A DNA stretch of 5,614 bases, taken from positions 1 through 5,614 of the forward strand of contig NZ_CALHWC010000054.1 in the NCBI RefSeq assembly GCF_938036805.1, given 5' to 3'. How positions within the stretch are numbered: position 1 is the first letter of the stretch; each line of letters begins with the position of its first letter. Under the pieces are notes generated by a model. The model had not been told where the DNA came from, made no database searches, and saw only the letters and a list, made by a program, of their open reading frames with translations. The position numbers were made by a program, and so were the translations under genes. Shown here one piece after another: positions 1 through 4,261 of this stretch. The stretch is from an uncultured Streptococcus sp. Its GTDB lineage: Bacteria > Bacillota > Bacilli > Lactobacillales > Streptococcaceae.

Positions 1-52
1 ATAACAACTCCCTCCTAAGGAGTAGTTGCTGGTTCGATTCCGGCAGGGGACA
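1..52 (+). tRNA. tRNA-Arg (anticodon CCT), 5' end outside the window
   Basis: This is the 3' part of a tRNA that decodes the rare arginine codon AGG. The anticodon stem pairs 7-11 (ACTCC) with 19-23 (GGAGT) around the 7-base loop CTCCTAA, which puts the anticodon CCT at 14-16. The T stem pairs 28-32 (GCTGG) with 40-44 (CCGGC) around the loop TTCGATT. The 3' acceptor strand AGGGGAC is at 45-51 with discriminator A52. The acceptor 5' strand and most of the D arm lie before the window. CCA is not encoded. The 3' ends of tRNA genes are common integration sites for phages and conjugative elements, which matters for the gene debris that follows. Confidence 0.93.
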
Positions 53-66
53 TATATCATATTGAA

Positions 67-101
67 AAAACCCTTGAAAATACAATGTTTTCAAGGGTTT
101 T
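67..101 (+). terminator. Intrinsic terminator after tRNA-Arg, probably bidirectional
   Basis: AAAACCCTTGAAAA (67-80) and TTTTCAAGGGTTTT (88-101) form a perfect 14-bp inverted repeat around the 7-base loop TACAATG. The hairpin starts 14 bases after the tRNA ends and carries its own T run on the 3' arm. Read on the minus strand it is followed by another run of T (66-65 and beyond), so it can also end transcripts coming from the right, such as the open fragment that stops at 109. Confidence 0.85.
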
Positions 102-108
102 AGTGTGT

Positions 109-279
109 CTACCTTTTATCCAAGGGGCACAAAAGGGGTAAAGATTTTTCTGATTCGGTTATGATTCCTTCTTTTTGTTGCTTTAAATGATTGGTATAGA
201 CTTCTGCATATCCAAAATAGATTGGCCTATCAAAAACTAGATGATGAAAGTAAGTTCTTTGCAGTGGGGAACATAAGCA
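109..279 (-). pseudogene. Open fragment without a start codon, possible integrase or element remnant
   Basis: The minus strand is open for 56 codons from 279 (just after a stop at 282-280) to a TAG at 111-109. There is no usable start codon, so it can only be the tail of a broken gene. The readable part includes YFGYAEVYTNHLKQQKEG and ends in PLLCPLDKR. Its stop lies 7 bases before the hairpin shared with the tRNA, so it looks like a real 3' end converging on tRNA-Arg. That orientation and position fit the C-terminal end of a tyrosine integrase left next to a tRNA attachment site, and the segment vaguely resembles the end of such proteins. I see no catalytic Arg-His-Arg-Tyr set, so the identity is a guess. 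A neighbouring minus frame (332 to about 240) is also open, which suggests frameshift decay. Confidence 0.3.
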
Positions 280-481
280 TTAGCGGTCACTTTTTTGAAA
301 AAAGTAAAGGGGACTGTGGACAAAAACTTGTTCATAAATCATTCTAGAATAATTATAACAAAACTATTTTTTTCTAGGATTAGCGGAAATTCTAAGATAG
401 CTTGCCGTCATTACCGAGTAACGAGAGTAATATCAGTCTTTATAGCTGCAGATATGAAGATATAGAAGAATGGAAAATGAG

Positions 482-509
482 CGCTATAGCAAATGTTGCA
501 GCGTTTTTT
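482..509 (+). terminator. Terminator-like hairpin with T run
   Basis: CGCT (482-485) pairs with AGCG (500-503), and GCAA (489-492) pairs with TTGC (496-499), with the 3-base bulge ATA and a 3-base loop. Six T follow directly (504-509). This is a plausible intrinsic terminator on the plus strand. It would isolate the cas3 control region from transcription arriving from the tRNA side. The 8-bp bulged stem makes it weaker than the one at 67-101. Confidence 0.35.
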
Positions 510-540
510 AATAGAAAGTAACAAAAATACTCATTATCTA

Positions 541-569
541 TTGAAATTTTTAGTTTTTAAGTTTACAAT
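541..569 (+). promoter_or_regulatory. Sigma-A-type promoter candidate, distal cas3 promoter
   Basis: TTGAAA (541-546) and TACAAT (564-569) are each one base from the -35 and -10 consensus and lie exactly 17 bp apart. The predicted start is near 576. By hexamer match this is the best promoter upstream of cas3. It would give a leader of about 300 nt before the cas3 start. No other plus-strand gene lies between it and cas3. Confidence 0.45.
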
Positions 570-662
570 GATATTAATATAGTGTTCTAAATATGTTCCT
601 ATGAAGATTATCAGTGGATTTTTATTAAAGCTAAAAACTTATAGTATAGGTGATTAGTAATG

Positions 663-703
663 TCTTTATCTATATGGTTACCTTGATAAAGAATTCGTTT
701 TTT
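663..703 (+). terminator. Weak hairpin with T run in the putative cas3 leader
   Basis: TCTTTATC (663-670) pairs perfectly with GATAAAGA (685-692). The 14-base loop contains the small palindrome GGTTACC (676-682). A run of six T follows four bases later, within 697-703. It could be a leaky terminator or attenuator for transcripts from the promoter at 541-569. The stem is AT-rich and the T run is not adjacent, so this is tentative. Confidence 0.2.
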
Positions 704-722
704 AGGACTAAGATATTATTCA

Positions 723-750
723 TTTAAATATTTTGTAGTCTATCTATAAT
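723..750 (+). promoter_or_regulatory. Proximal cas3 promoter candidate
   Basis: A perfect -10 TATAAT is at 745-750. The best -35 is the poor TTTAAA at 723-728 with 16-bp spacing. Transcription would begin near 757 and give a leader of about 115 nt to cas3. The cre-like site at 776-790 would then lie about 20-34 bases downstream of the start, a position where a bound repressor blocks elongation. The weak -35 keeps confidence low. Confidence 0.35.
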
Positions 751-775
751 ACTTCAGAAATTATTTTCTTTAAAA

Positions 776-790
776 ATGAAAGCGCTTTAA
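776..790 (+). promoter_or_regulatory. Candidate cre (CcpA) operator upstream of cas3
   Basis: ATGAAAGCGCTTTAA fits the Gram-positive catabolite-response consensus WTGNAANCGNWNNCW with one mismatch (A for C at the second-last position). Its core AAAGCGCTTT is a perfect palindrome. A second copy of CGCTTTAAT follows 16 bp later (783-791 and 799-807). Small inverted repeats TTTAGA/TCTAAA (793-798/807-812) and TCTAA-A-TTAGA (807-817) follow directly. The cluster suggests an operator region. If CcpA binds here, cas3 expression would respond to carbon supply. Confidence 0.4.
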
Positions 791-862
791 TTTTTAGACG
801 CTTTAATCTAAATTAGAGATTTAAGATTGGATTATTTTTCCAACATTTACACTAAATGAAAT

Positions 863-867
863 GAGGA
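863..867 (+). promoter_or_regulatory. Ribosome binding site that selects the cas3 start
   Basis: GAGGA at 863-867 lies 5 bases before the ATG at 873. The in-frame ATG at 861 sits just before this motif and has no Shine-Dalgarno sequence of its own. The site therefore favours the start at 873, which gives a protein beginning MIKAHYN, over one four residues longer. Confidence 0.6.
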
Positions 868-872
868 TAAAA

Positions 873-3287
873 ATGATAAAAGCTCATTATAATCGTGATA
901 CGAATGAAATGCAATCGCTAAAAATACATTTAACAAATGTTGCAGAAAGCGGAAGAAAACAAGCAGAGTCTTTAGGACAAGGTGATGTGCTTTTTTTGCT
1001 AGGCTTGTATCATGATTTAGGTAAGGCAAATAAAGCTTTTCAAGATAAATTGGAAATGCAACCTAGCAAGCATGTTGATCATTCGTCTGCAGGAGCTAGA
1101 TATCTCTTTCAGAATATACAAGCATGTTTAAAAAAATCAAGCATTCCGTTGGCAGACAGGGTACTTTTTCAGGAGATCAGTGCCTATGTTATTTCAGCTC
1201 ATCACGGTATGTATAACATTCCTCTGCAAGATGAAGATGTTCAAGCAGAACAATTTGCATTTAACAAGTTGAGGCATCGAATTATAGAAGGTATAGCGAA
1301 CGAGCCTTACCAAGAAGATATTCTACCTTTTGCTCAAGAATTAGAAGATGAATTAAGCATCTATGGTTACAGAGATTTAAACGATTTAATCGAAAAAGCA
1401 TTTGCAAATTACCAGCAAGCTTGGTCTAAACTTAGTTGGTCTGATGAAAGTGAGAAAGAATATTATAGTGGTTGTTTTATTCGGATGTACTTATCCTTTT
1501 TGAAGAATGCAGATATATTAGATACTATCAATGCTTATGGCTTACTCATTGAACCTTTAAAAGACGAAGAAAAACAAAAACTAAATGAGTCTTATCTTGA
1601 AGCTATTGAGCGAAAATATCGTAGCTTTAGTCATCCAACTACAAGACTTAATGAGATTCGTTCACAAATTGGTGAACGAGTTAAGAGTAGGGGTGAAAAA
1701 GATTCAACGGGAATCTATCGTTTGGATTTGCCAACTGGCGCTGGAAAAACGAATCTTAGTATGAGATATGCCTTTCATCAGTTGGTTGATCAAAATAAAT
1801 CAAGATTTTTCTATATTACCCCATTTTTATCTGTCCTGGAGCAAAATGCTTCTGAAATTAGAAAAGTAATTGGCGAGGTAGGTGTTCTAGAGCATCATTC
1901 AAATGTTATACAGAACAAACAAGAGAACGAGGATAAGGGAGACGAAAAAGAGAGCTTATTAGCAGAGTACCTGATAGAAAGTTGGGATAGTCCAGTCGTT
2001 TTGACATCAATGGTTCAATTTTTTCAAACTTTATTTAAAACTAAATCAGCAAATATCCGTCGTTTTTCCAGTTTAGCGAATAGTGTTTTGATTTTAGATG
2101 AAGTACAATCATTGCCTATTGAGGTGACAACTTTATTTAATTTAACCATGAATTTCTTAAATAAAGTTATGAACACGACTATCATCTTATGTACAGCTAC
2201 ACAGCCTGCTTATGATTCTACTGCAATTAATCATAAACTTTCTTATGGTGGAAAAAATGGTGAGGCTACTGATATAGTCGAGTTAATTCATGACGAAAAA
2301 GAAGTCTTTTCAAGAACAGAACTTAGAAAATTTGATGAAAATAATCAACATTCGAACCTGTCAGATTTAGTAGATTTTGTACTGGAAAATGACGAGTCTA
2401 TTCTTGCGATTTTTAACACCAAAAAGACAGTTGATAAATTCTATATGATGCTTGAAGGATTGACTGATAGACCTATTTATCAACTTTCGACTAATATGTG
2501 TGCTCAGCACAGATTAGACATTATATCGGAAATTAAACAACATCTTAAAAAAGGAATACCTATTATTTGTATTAGTACGCAACTAATTGAAGCTGGAGTT
2601 GACATTGATTTTAATCGCGTCATCCGATCTTATGCAGGAGTTGACTCAATTGTGCAAGCTAGTGGCCGATGCAATCGTGAAGGTAAACGTGATAAAGGTC
2701 AAGTTACCTTAGTCAATCTTACCTCTGAAGAGGAAAATCTATCACGCTTGAGAGAAATAAAAGCTAAGAAAGACGCCACAGAGCATATTATCCATAAGAT
2801 CTCATCGCCTATTGAAATGTCACTTTTAAATCGGGATTTTTTTGAATATTATTATGCTAATAATCAAGGTTCAATGGATTATCCTTTATCGCATGGTGAA
2901 TCAGTTTATGATTATTTAAGCATAAATTCATATCAAGACAGTAATGATTTTAAAGGAAAGTTAAAACAAGCCTTTAAAACTGCTGGTTTGAAAATGAATT
3001 TAATAAACAATGACACAATAGGGGTGTTGGTTCCGTATGGAGACGCTATTGAAAAGTTGTTGGTTTTAGAAGAATTGTGTGAATATGATTACCCATCTGT
3101 CGAAGACTATCAAACAATAAAAGCGCTTTTAAAGGAATTGCAGCCCTATACGGTAAATGTTCGTCAGCACGATCAAATACTTGAAGCGACAAAATCATAT
3201 TTGAATGGGCAAATTCAGATATTGTCAGATGGTTATTATGATGAGAAAAAGGGGATCACCCTAGAGTCAGGAAGTTTTCTGATGTAA
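873..3287 (+). CDS. cas3: CRISPR-associated helicase-nuclease Cas3, HD-fused (subtype I-C)
   Basis: Cas3 is the effector nuclease of type I CRISPR-Cas. After Cascade opens an R-loop, it nicks and then processively unwinds and degrades the displaced strand in the cytoplasm. The 804-residue protein (numbered from the start at 873) has the usual two parts. The N-terminal HD domain shows H19, H47-D48 in LYHDLGK, D69-H70 and H110-H111 as metal ligands. The superfamily 2 helicase has Walker A PTGAGKT (287-293), TPFLSVLEQN (316-325), the DEVQ box (409-412), CTATQP (440-445), STQLIEAGVDID (568-579) and the arginine-finger motif QASGRCNREG (595-604). All key residues are present, so it should be active. 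The length is normal for I-C Cas3. An upstream ATG at 861 would add four residues but lacks a ribosome binding site. The gene opens the operon but is separated from cas5 by 245 bp with its own control signals. Confidence 0.96.
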   Translation: MIKAHYNRDTNEMQSLKIHLTNVAESGRKQAESLGQGDVLFLLGLYHDLGKANKAFQDKLEMQPSKHVDHSSAGARYLFQNIQACLKKSSIPLADRVLFQEISAYVISAHHGMYNIPLQDEDVQAEQFAFNKLRHRIIEGIANEPYQEDILPFAQELEDELSIYGYRDLNDLIEKAFANYQQAWSKLSWSDESEKEYYSGCFIRMYLSFLKNADILDTINAYGLLIEPLKDEEKQKLNESYLEAIERKYRSFSHPTTRLNEIRSQIGERVKSRGEKDSTGIYRLDLPTGAGKTNLSMRYAFHQLVDQNKSRFFYITPFLSVLEQNASEIRKVIGEVGVLEHHSNVIQNKQENEDKGDEKESLLAEYLIESWDSPVVLTSMVQFFQTLFKTKSANIRRFSSLANSVLILDEVQSLPIEVTTLFNLTMNFLNKVMNTTIILCTATQPAYDSTAINHKLSYGGKNGEATDIVELIHDEKEVFSRTELRKFDENNQHSNLSDLVDFVLENDESILAIFNTKKTVDKFYMMLEGLTDRPIYQLSTNMCAQHRLDIISEIKQHLKKGIPIICISTQLIEAGVDIDFNRVIRSYAGVDSIVQASGRCNREGKRDKGQVTLVNLTSEEENLSRLREIKAKKDATEHIIHKISSPIEMSLLNRDFFEYYYANNQGSMDYPLSHGESVYDYLSINSYQDSNDFKGKLKQAFKTAGLKMNLINNDTIGVLVPYGDAIEKLLVLEELCEYDYPSVEDYQTIKALLKELQPYTVNVRQHDQILEATKSYLNGQIQILSDGYYDEKKGITLESGSFLM

Positions 3288-3340
3288 AAATTAAAAGAAA
3301 ACAGGTCGACGAGAGTCAGTAGAGGACTTCGTTGACCTGT
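3286..3340 (-). terminator. Intrinsic terminator for a minus-strand RNA
   Basis: ACAGGTCGACGA (3301-3312) pairs with TCGTTGACCTGT (3329-3340) with one G-T wobble. After a one-base bulge, AGTC (3314-3317) pairs with GACT (3325-3328), giving about 16 pairs around the loop AGTAGAG. On the minus strand the hairpin is followed at once by the U-rich tail TTTCTTTTAATTTTT (3300-3286), the layout of a strong intrinsic terminator. On the plus strand the bases after the stem are AATTCAGTAT, with no T run, so it is not a good terminator for cas3. Its polarity implies a transcript on the minus strand, and the only candidate is the repeat-bearing RNA starting near 3397. The tail overlaps the cas3 stop codon. 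Confidence 0.8.
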
Positions 3341-3397
3341 AATTCAGTATAAATAAGCACTAAATATAATTTCAATCCACATAGATAGCACTATGAT
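3290..3397 (-). ncRNA. Solitary crRNA-like RNA between cas3 and cas5 (CreR-like), putative
   Basis: The minus strand forms a complete small transcription unit of about 105 nt: promoter at 3432-3404, predicted start at 3397, one degenerate I-C repeat (to 3369), a 28-nt spacer-like segment (3368-3341), then a terminator hairpin (3340-3301) and U tract. Cas5 cleavage 3' of the small hairpin would leave a guide with the 11-nt handle UGGAUUGAAAU. In place of a second repeat, the terminator stem would form the 3' end. The spacer begins TATATTTAGTGCTTAT and matches a PAM-flanked site just upstream of cas5 at 15 of 16 positions. Partial seed-side pairing of this kind is known to let type I effectors bind and repress without cutting, as with CreR/CreA RNAs. 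I infer that this RNA guides Cascade to repress cas5-cas8c and perhaps itself. No reading frame or toxin is visible in it. Confidence 0.7.
3369..3397 (-). repeat. Degenerate subtype I-C CRISPR repeat (single copy)
   Basis: Read on the minus strand, CATAG (3395-3391) and CTATG (3384-3380) form a 5-bp stem around the loop TGCTAT. They are followed directly by TGGATTGAAAT (3379-3369). These 11 bases are exactly the crRNA 5' handle that Cas5d leaves by cutting after the stem in the Bacillus halodurans I-C repeat. On the plus strand the same segment reads ATTTCAATCCAC, the conserved end of streptococcal I-C repeats as I recall them. The stem sequence itself differs from the usual I-C stem but keeps its position relative to the handle. 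Only one copy exists here, so this is not a CRISPR array. Confidence 0.75.
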
Positions 3398-3400
3398 GGC

Positions 3401-3429
3401 TAGATTATATCAAAATTGATCTATATAAT
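3401..3429 (+). promoter_or_regulatory. Weak plus-strand promoter candidate upstream of cas5 (P1)
   Basis: A perfect TATAAT is present on the plus strand at 3424-3429, with the poor -35 TAGATT at 3401-3406 exactly 17 bp upstream. The start would be near 3436. It overlaps the divergent minus-strand promoter: GATTATAT (3403-3410) and ATATAATC (3423-3430) form an 8-bp inverted repeat made from the two -10 regions. If it is used, its -10 and start lie inside the predicted Cascade target. Confidence 0.3.
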
Positions 3430-3432
3430 CAA
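3404..3432 (-). promoter_or_regulatory. Promoter of the crRNA-like RNA
   Basis: On the minus strand TTGATT (3432-3427) and a perfect TATAAT (3409-3404) lie 17 bp apart. An extended -10 TGA precedes the TATAAT. The predicted start is near 3397, two bases before the repeat hairpin, so the RNA would have almost no leader. The -35 lies inside the 34-bp stretch that Cascade would cover on its predicted target (3458-3425), so autorepression of this promoter is possible. Confidence 0.7.
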
Positions 3433-3440
3433 CAGTTGTT

Positions 3441-3461
3441 TTATAAACACTAAATATAGAA
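3441..3461 (-). promoter_or_regulatory. Predicted Cascade target site upstream of cas5 (PAM plus seed match)
   Basis: On the minus strand 5'-TTC (3461-3459), the subtype I-C PAM, is followed by TATATTTAGTGTTTAT (3458-3443). This matches the first 16 bases after the repeat handle of the crRNA-like RNA at every position except 12. Positions 17, 18 and most beyond do not match. Type I effectors flip out every sixth base, so the mismatch at 12 should cost little. A bound Cascade would cover roughly 3425-3465. That span includes the -35 of the RNA's own promoter and the start of P1, and it abuts the -35 of P2 at 3471. Pairing this short should favour binding over Cas3-driven cutting. Repression is inferred. 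Confidence 0.65.
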
Positions 3462-3470
3462 AGAAAATAA

Positions 3471-3499
3471 TTGATTTTTGAAGTTTCAAGTGCTAAGAT
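3471..3499 (+). promoter_or_regulatory. Main promoter candidate for cas5-cas8c (P2)
   Basis: TTGATT (3471-3476) and TAAGAT (3494-3499) are separated by 17 bp, with an extended -10 TG at 3491-3492. The predicted start is near 3506, about 27 nt before cas5. The -35 sequence is the same as that of the divergent RNA promoter. The predicted Cascade target lies about 10 bp upstream, in the region touched by the RNA polymerase alpha subunits. Confidence 0.55.
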
Positions 3500-3517
3500 A
3501 GGTTTATAGAATCACAG

Positions 3518-3524
3518 AAGGAGG
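3518..3524 (+). promoter_or_regulatory. Strong ribosome binding site for the TTG start of cas5
   Basis: AAGGAGG is a near-perfect Shine-Dalgarno sequence, 8 bases before TTG at 3533. No in-frame ATG with such a site lies nearby, and homologous Cas5c proteins begin with MYRSR-like residues, so the TTG start is well supported. The palindrome GGTTTTAACC (3523-3532) spans from this site to the start codon. Confidence 0.8.
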
Positions 3525-3532
3525 TTTTAACC

Positions 3533-4261
3533 TTGTACAGATCAAGAAATTTCTATGTAAAGATACGTAGCGAACAGGCTCTTTTTACAAATCCTGCAAC
3601 TAAAGGTGGTGGAGAGAGATCGTCGTACCAAGTTCCTACTAGACAAGCCCTCCAAGGCATAATTGATGCTGTGTACTACAAGCCGACTTTTACAAATGTT
3701 GTTACTGAAGTTAAGGTCATGAATCAAATTCAGACAGAGTTACATGGTGTTCGTGCTTTGTTACATGATTATAGTGCGGATTTGAGTTACGTTTCATACC
3801 TGAGTGATGTGGAATATCTAGTGAAATTCCATTTCATTTGGAATGAGAATCGTGAAGATTTGATGCAAGATCGGCTACCTAAAAAGCATGAAGCCATTAT
3901 GGAACGTTCTATTCGAAAAGGTGGGCGACGCAATATCTTTTTGGGAACCAGCGAGTGCCTTGGCTTAGTCGATGAAATTAGTCAGGAAGAGTATGAGAAC
4001 ACCCCTTCTTACTATGATGGCGTTACTATTGATTTGGGTATTATGTTCCATTCTTTTGCTTATCCAAAAGACGAAACGACACCATTAAAATCTTATTTCA
4101 CAAAAACAGTGATGGAGAATGGGGTGATTAAGTTTAAGCCTCAGTCTGAGTGTGAAATTGTAAATACTTTGTCTAGTTATACCTTTAAGACACCTGGCCA
4201 GGTTAAGTCCGTTGATGATGAACTTAAGGAATATGACGCTATGGAGAAAGGAGAAGAATAA
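3533..4261 (+). CDS. cas5c: Cas5c/Cas5d, crRNA-processing endoribonuclease and Cascade subunit (subtype I-C)
   Basis: In subtype I-C there is no Cas6. Cas5 itself cuts the CRISPR transcript 3' of the repeat hairpin and stays bound to the 11-nt 5' handle as part of Cascade. The 242-residue protein has the normal family length. It opens with MYRSRNFYVKIRS (the RAMP fold's first strand) and contains the conserved blocks NPATKGGGERSSYQVPT, AVYYKPTFTN, LLHDYSADLSYVSYL, IMERSIRKGGRRNIFLGT and LGIMFHSFAYP. By alignment with Bacillus halodurans Cas5d (Y46, K116, H117), the catalytic residues should be Y48, K118 and H119, all present. The start is TTG with a strong AAGGAGG. It is followed by cas8c with a 1-base overlap. 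Because this enzyme recognises a hairpin plus handle, it would be expected to process the crRNA-like RNA encoded just upstream. Confidence 0.96.
   Translation: MYRSRNFYVKIRSEQALFTNPATKGGGERSSYQVPTRQALQGIIDAVYYKPTFTNVVTEVKVMNQIQTELHGVRALLHDYSADLSYVSYLSDVEYLVKFHFIWNENREDLMQDRLPKKHEAIMERSIRKGGRRNIFLGTSECLGLVDEISQEEYENTPSYYDGVTIDLGIMFHSFAYPKDETTPLKSYFTKTVMENGVIKFKPQSECEIVNTLSSYTFKTPGQVKSVDDELKEYDAMEKGEE

Larger units (their letters stand above)
280..872. other. Non-coding stretch between the tRNA-side remnant and cas3
   Basis: No intact gene is visible here on either strand. The sequence is very AT-rich. It contains a 10-bp palindrome ATTCTAGAAT (341-350, extending imperfectly to 337-354). A plus-strand frame open from 396 to a TAA at 519-521 reads as about 41 residues containing SLYSCRYEDIEEWKMSAIA. 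It has no ATG with a ribosome binding site near its beginning, and its end overlaps a terminator-like hairpin, so it is probably a gene remnant or chance. The right half (about 541-870) holds the promoter candidates, a cre-like site and short inverted repeats that are described separately and presumably control cas3. The ATG codons in the right half lack a following frame of useful length. Confidence 0.6.

Noticed and set aside
537..547. TCTATTGAAAT as a second handle-like sequence near the cas3 promoter
   Set aside because: It matches 9 of 11 handle bases but has no hairpin before it, and its TTGAAA is better explained as a -35 hexamer.
588..597. A second target for the guide near the cas3 promoter (CTAAATAT)
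   Set aside because: Only spacer positions 2-9 match, position 1 does not, and the flanking bases on the minus strand are GAA rather than TTC.
847..1029. Minus-strand frame of 60 codons over the start of cas3
   Set aside because: It lies opposite the HD domain of cas3, which is clearly the real gene, and has no independent support.
3301..3340. The hairpin after cas3 as an ordinary plus-strand terminator of cas3
   Set aside because: The bases after it on the plus strand are AATTCAGTAT with no T run, whereas the minus-strand side carries a long U-rich tail.
3369..3400. A CRISPR array between cas3 and cas5
   Set aside because: Only one repeat-like unit is present. No second copy of the repeat is found in the gap or elsewhere in the window, and the spacer is followed by a terminator rather than a repeat.
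3433..3532. A small toxin gene controlled by the guide (CreTA-like toxin-antitoxin module)
   Set aside because: No ATG is present in this stretch on the plus strand. The TTG at 3471 opens only about 12 codons, without a good ribosome binding site. The downstream gene is cas5, so repression of the cas operon is the simpler reading.
3542..3727. Minus-strand frame of 61 codons inside cas5
   Set aside because: It is an antisense shadow of a strongly conserved cas5 sequence.
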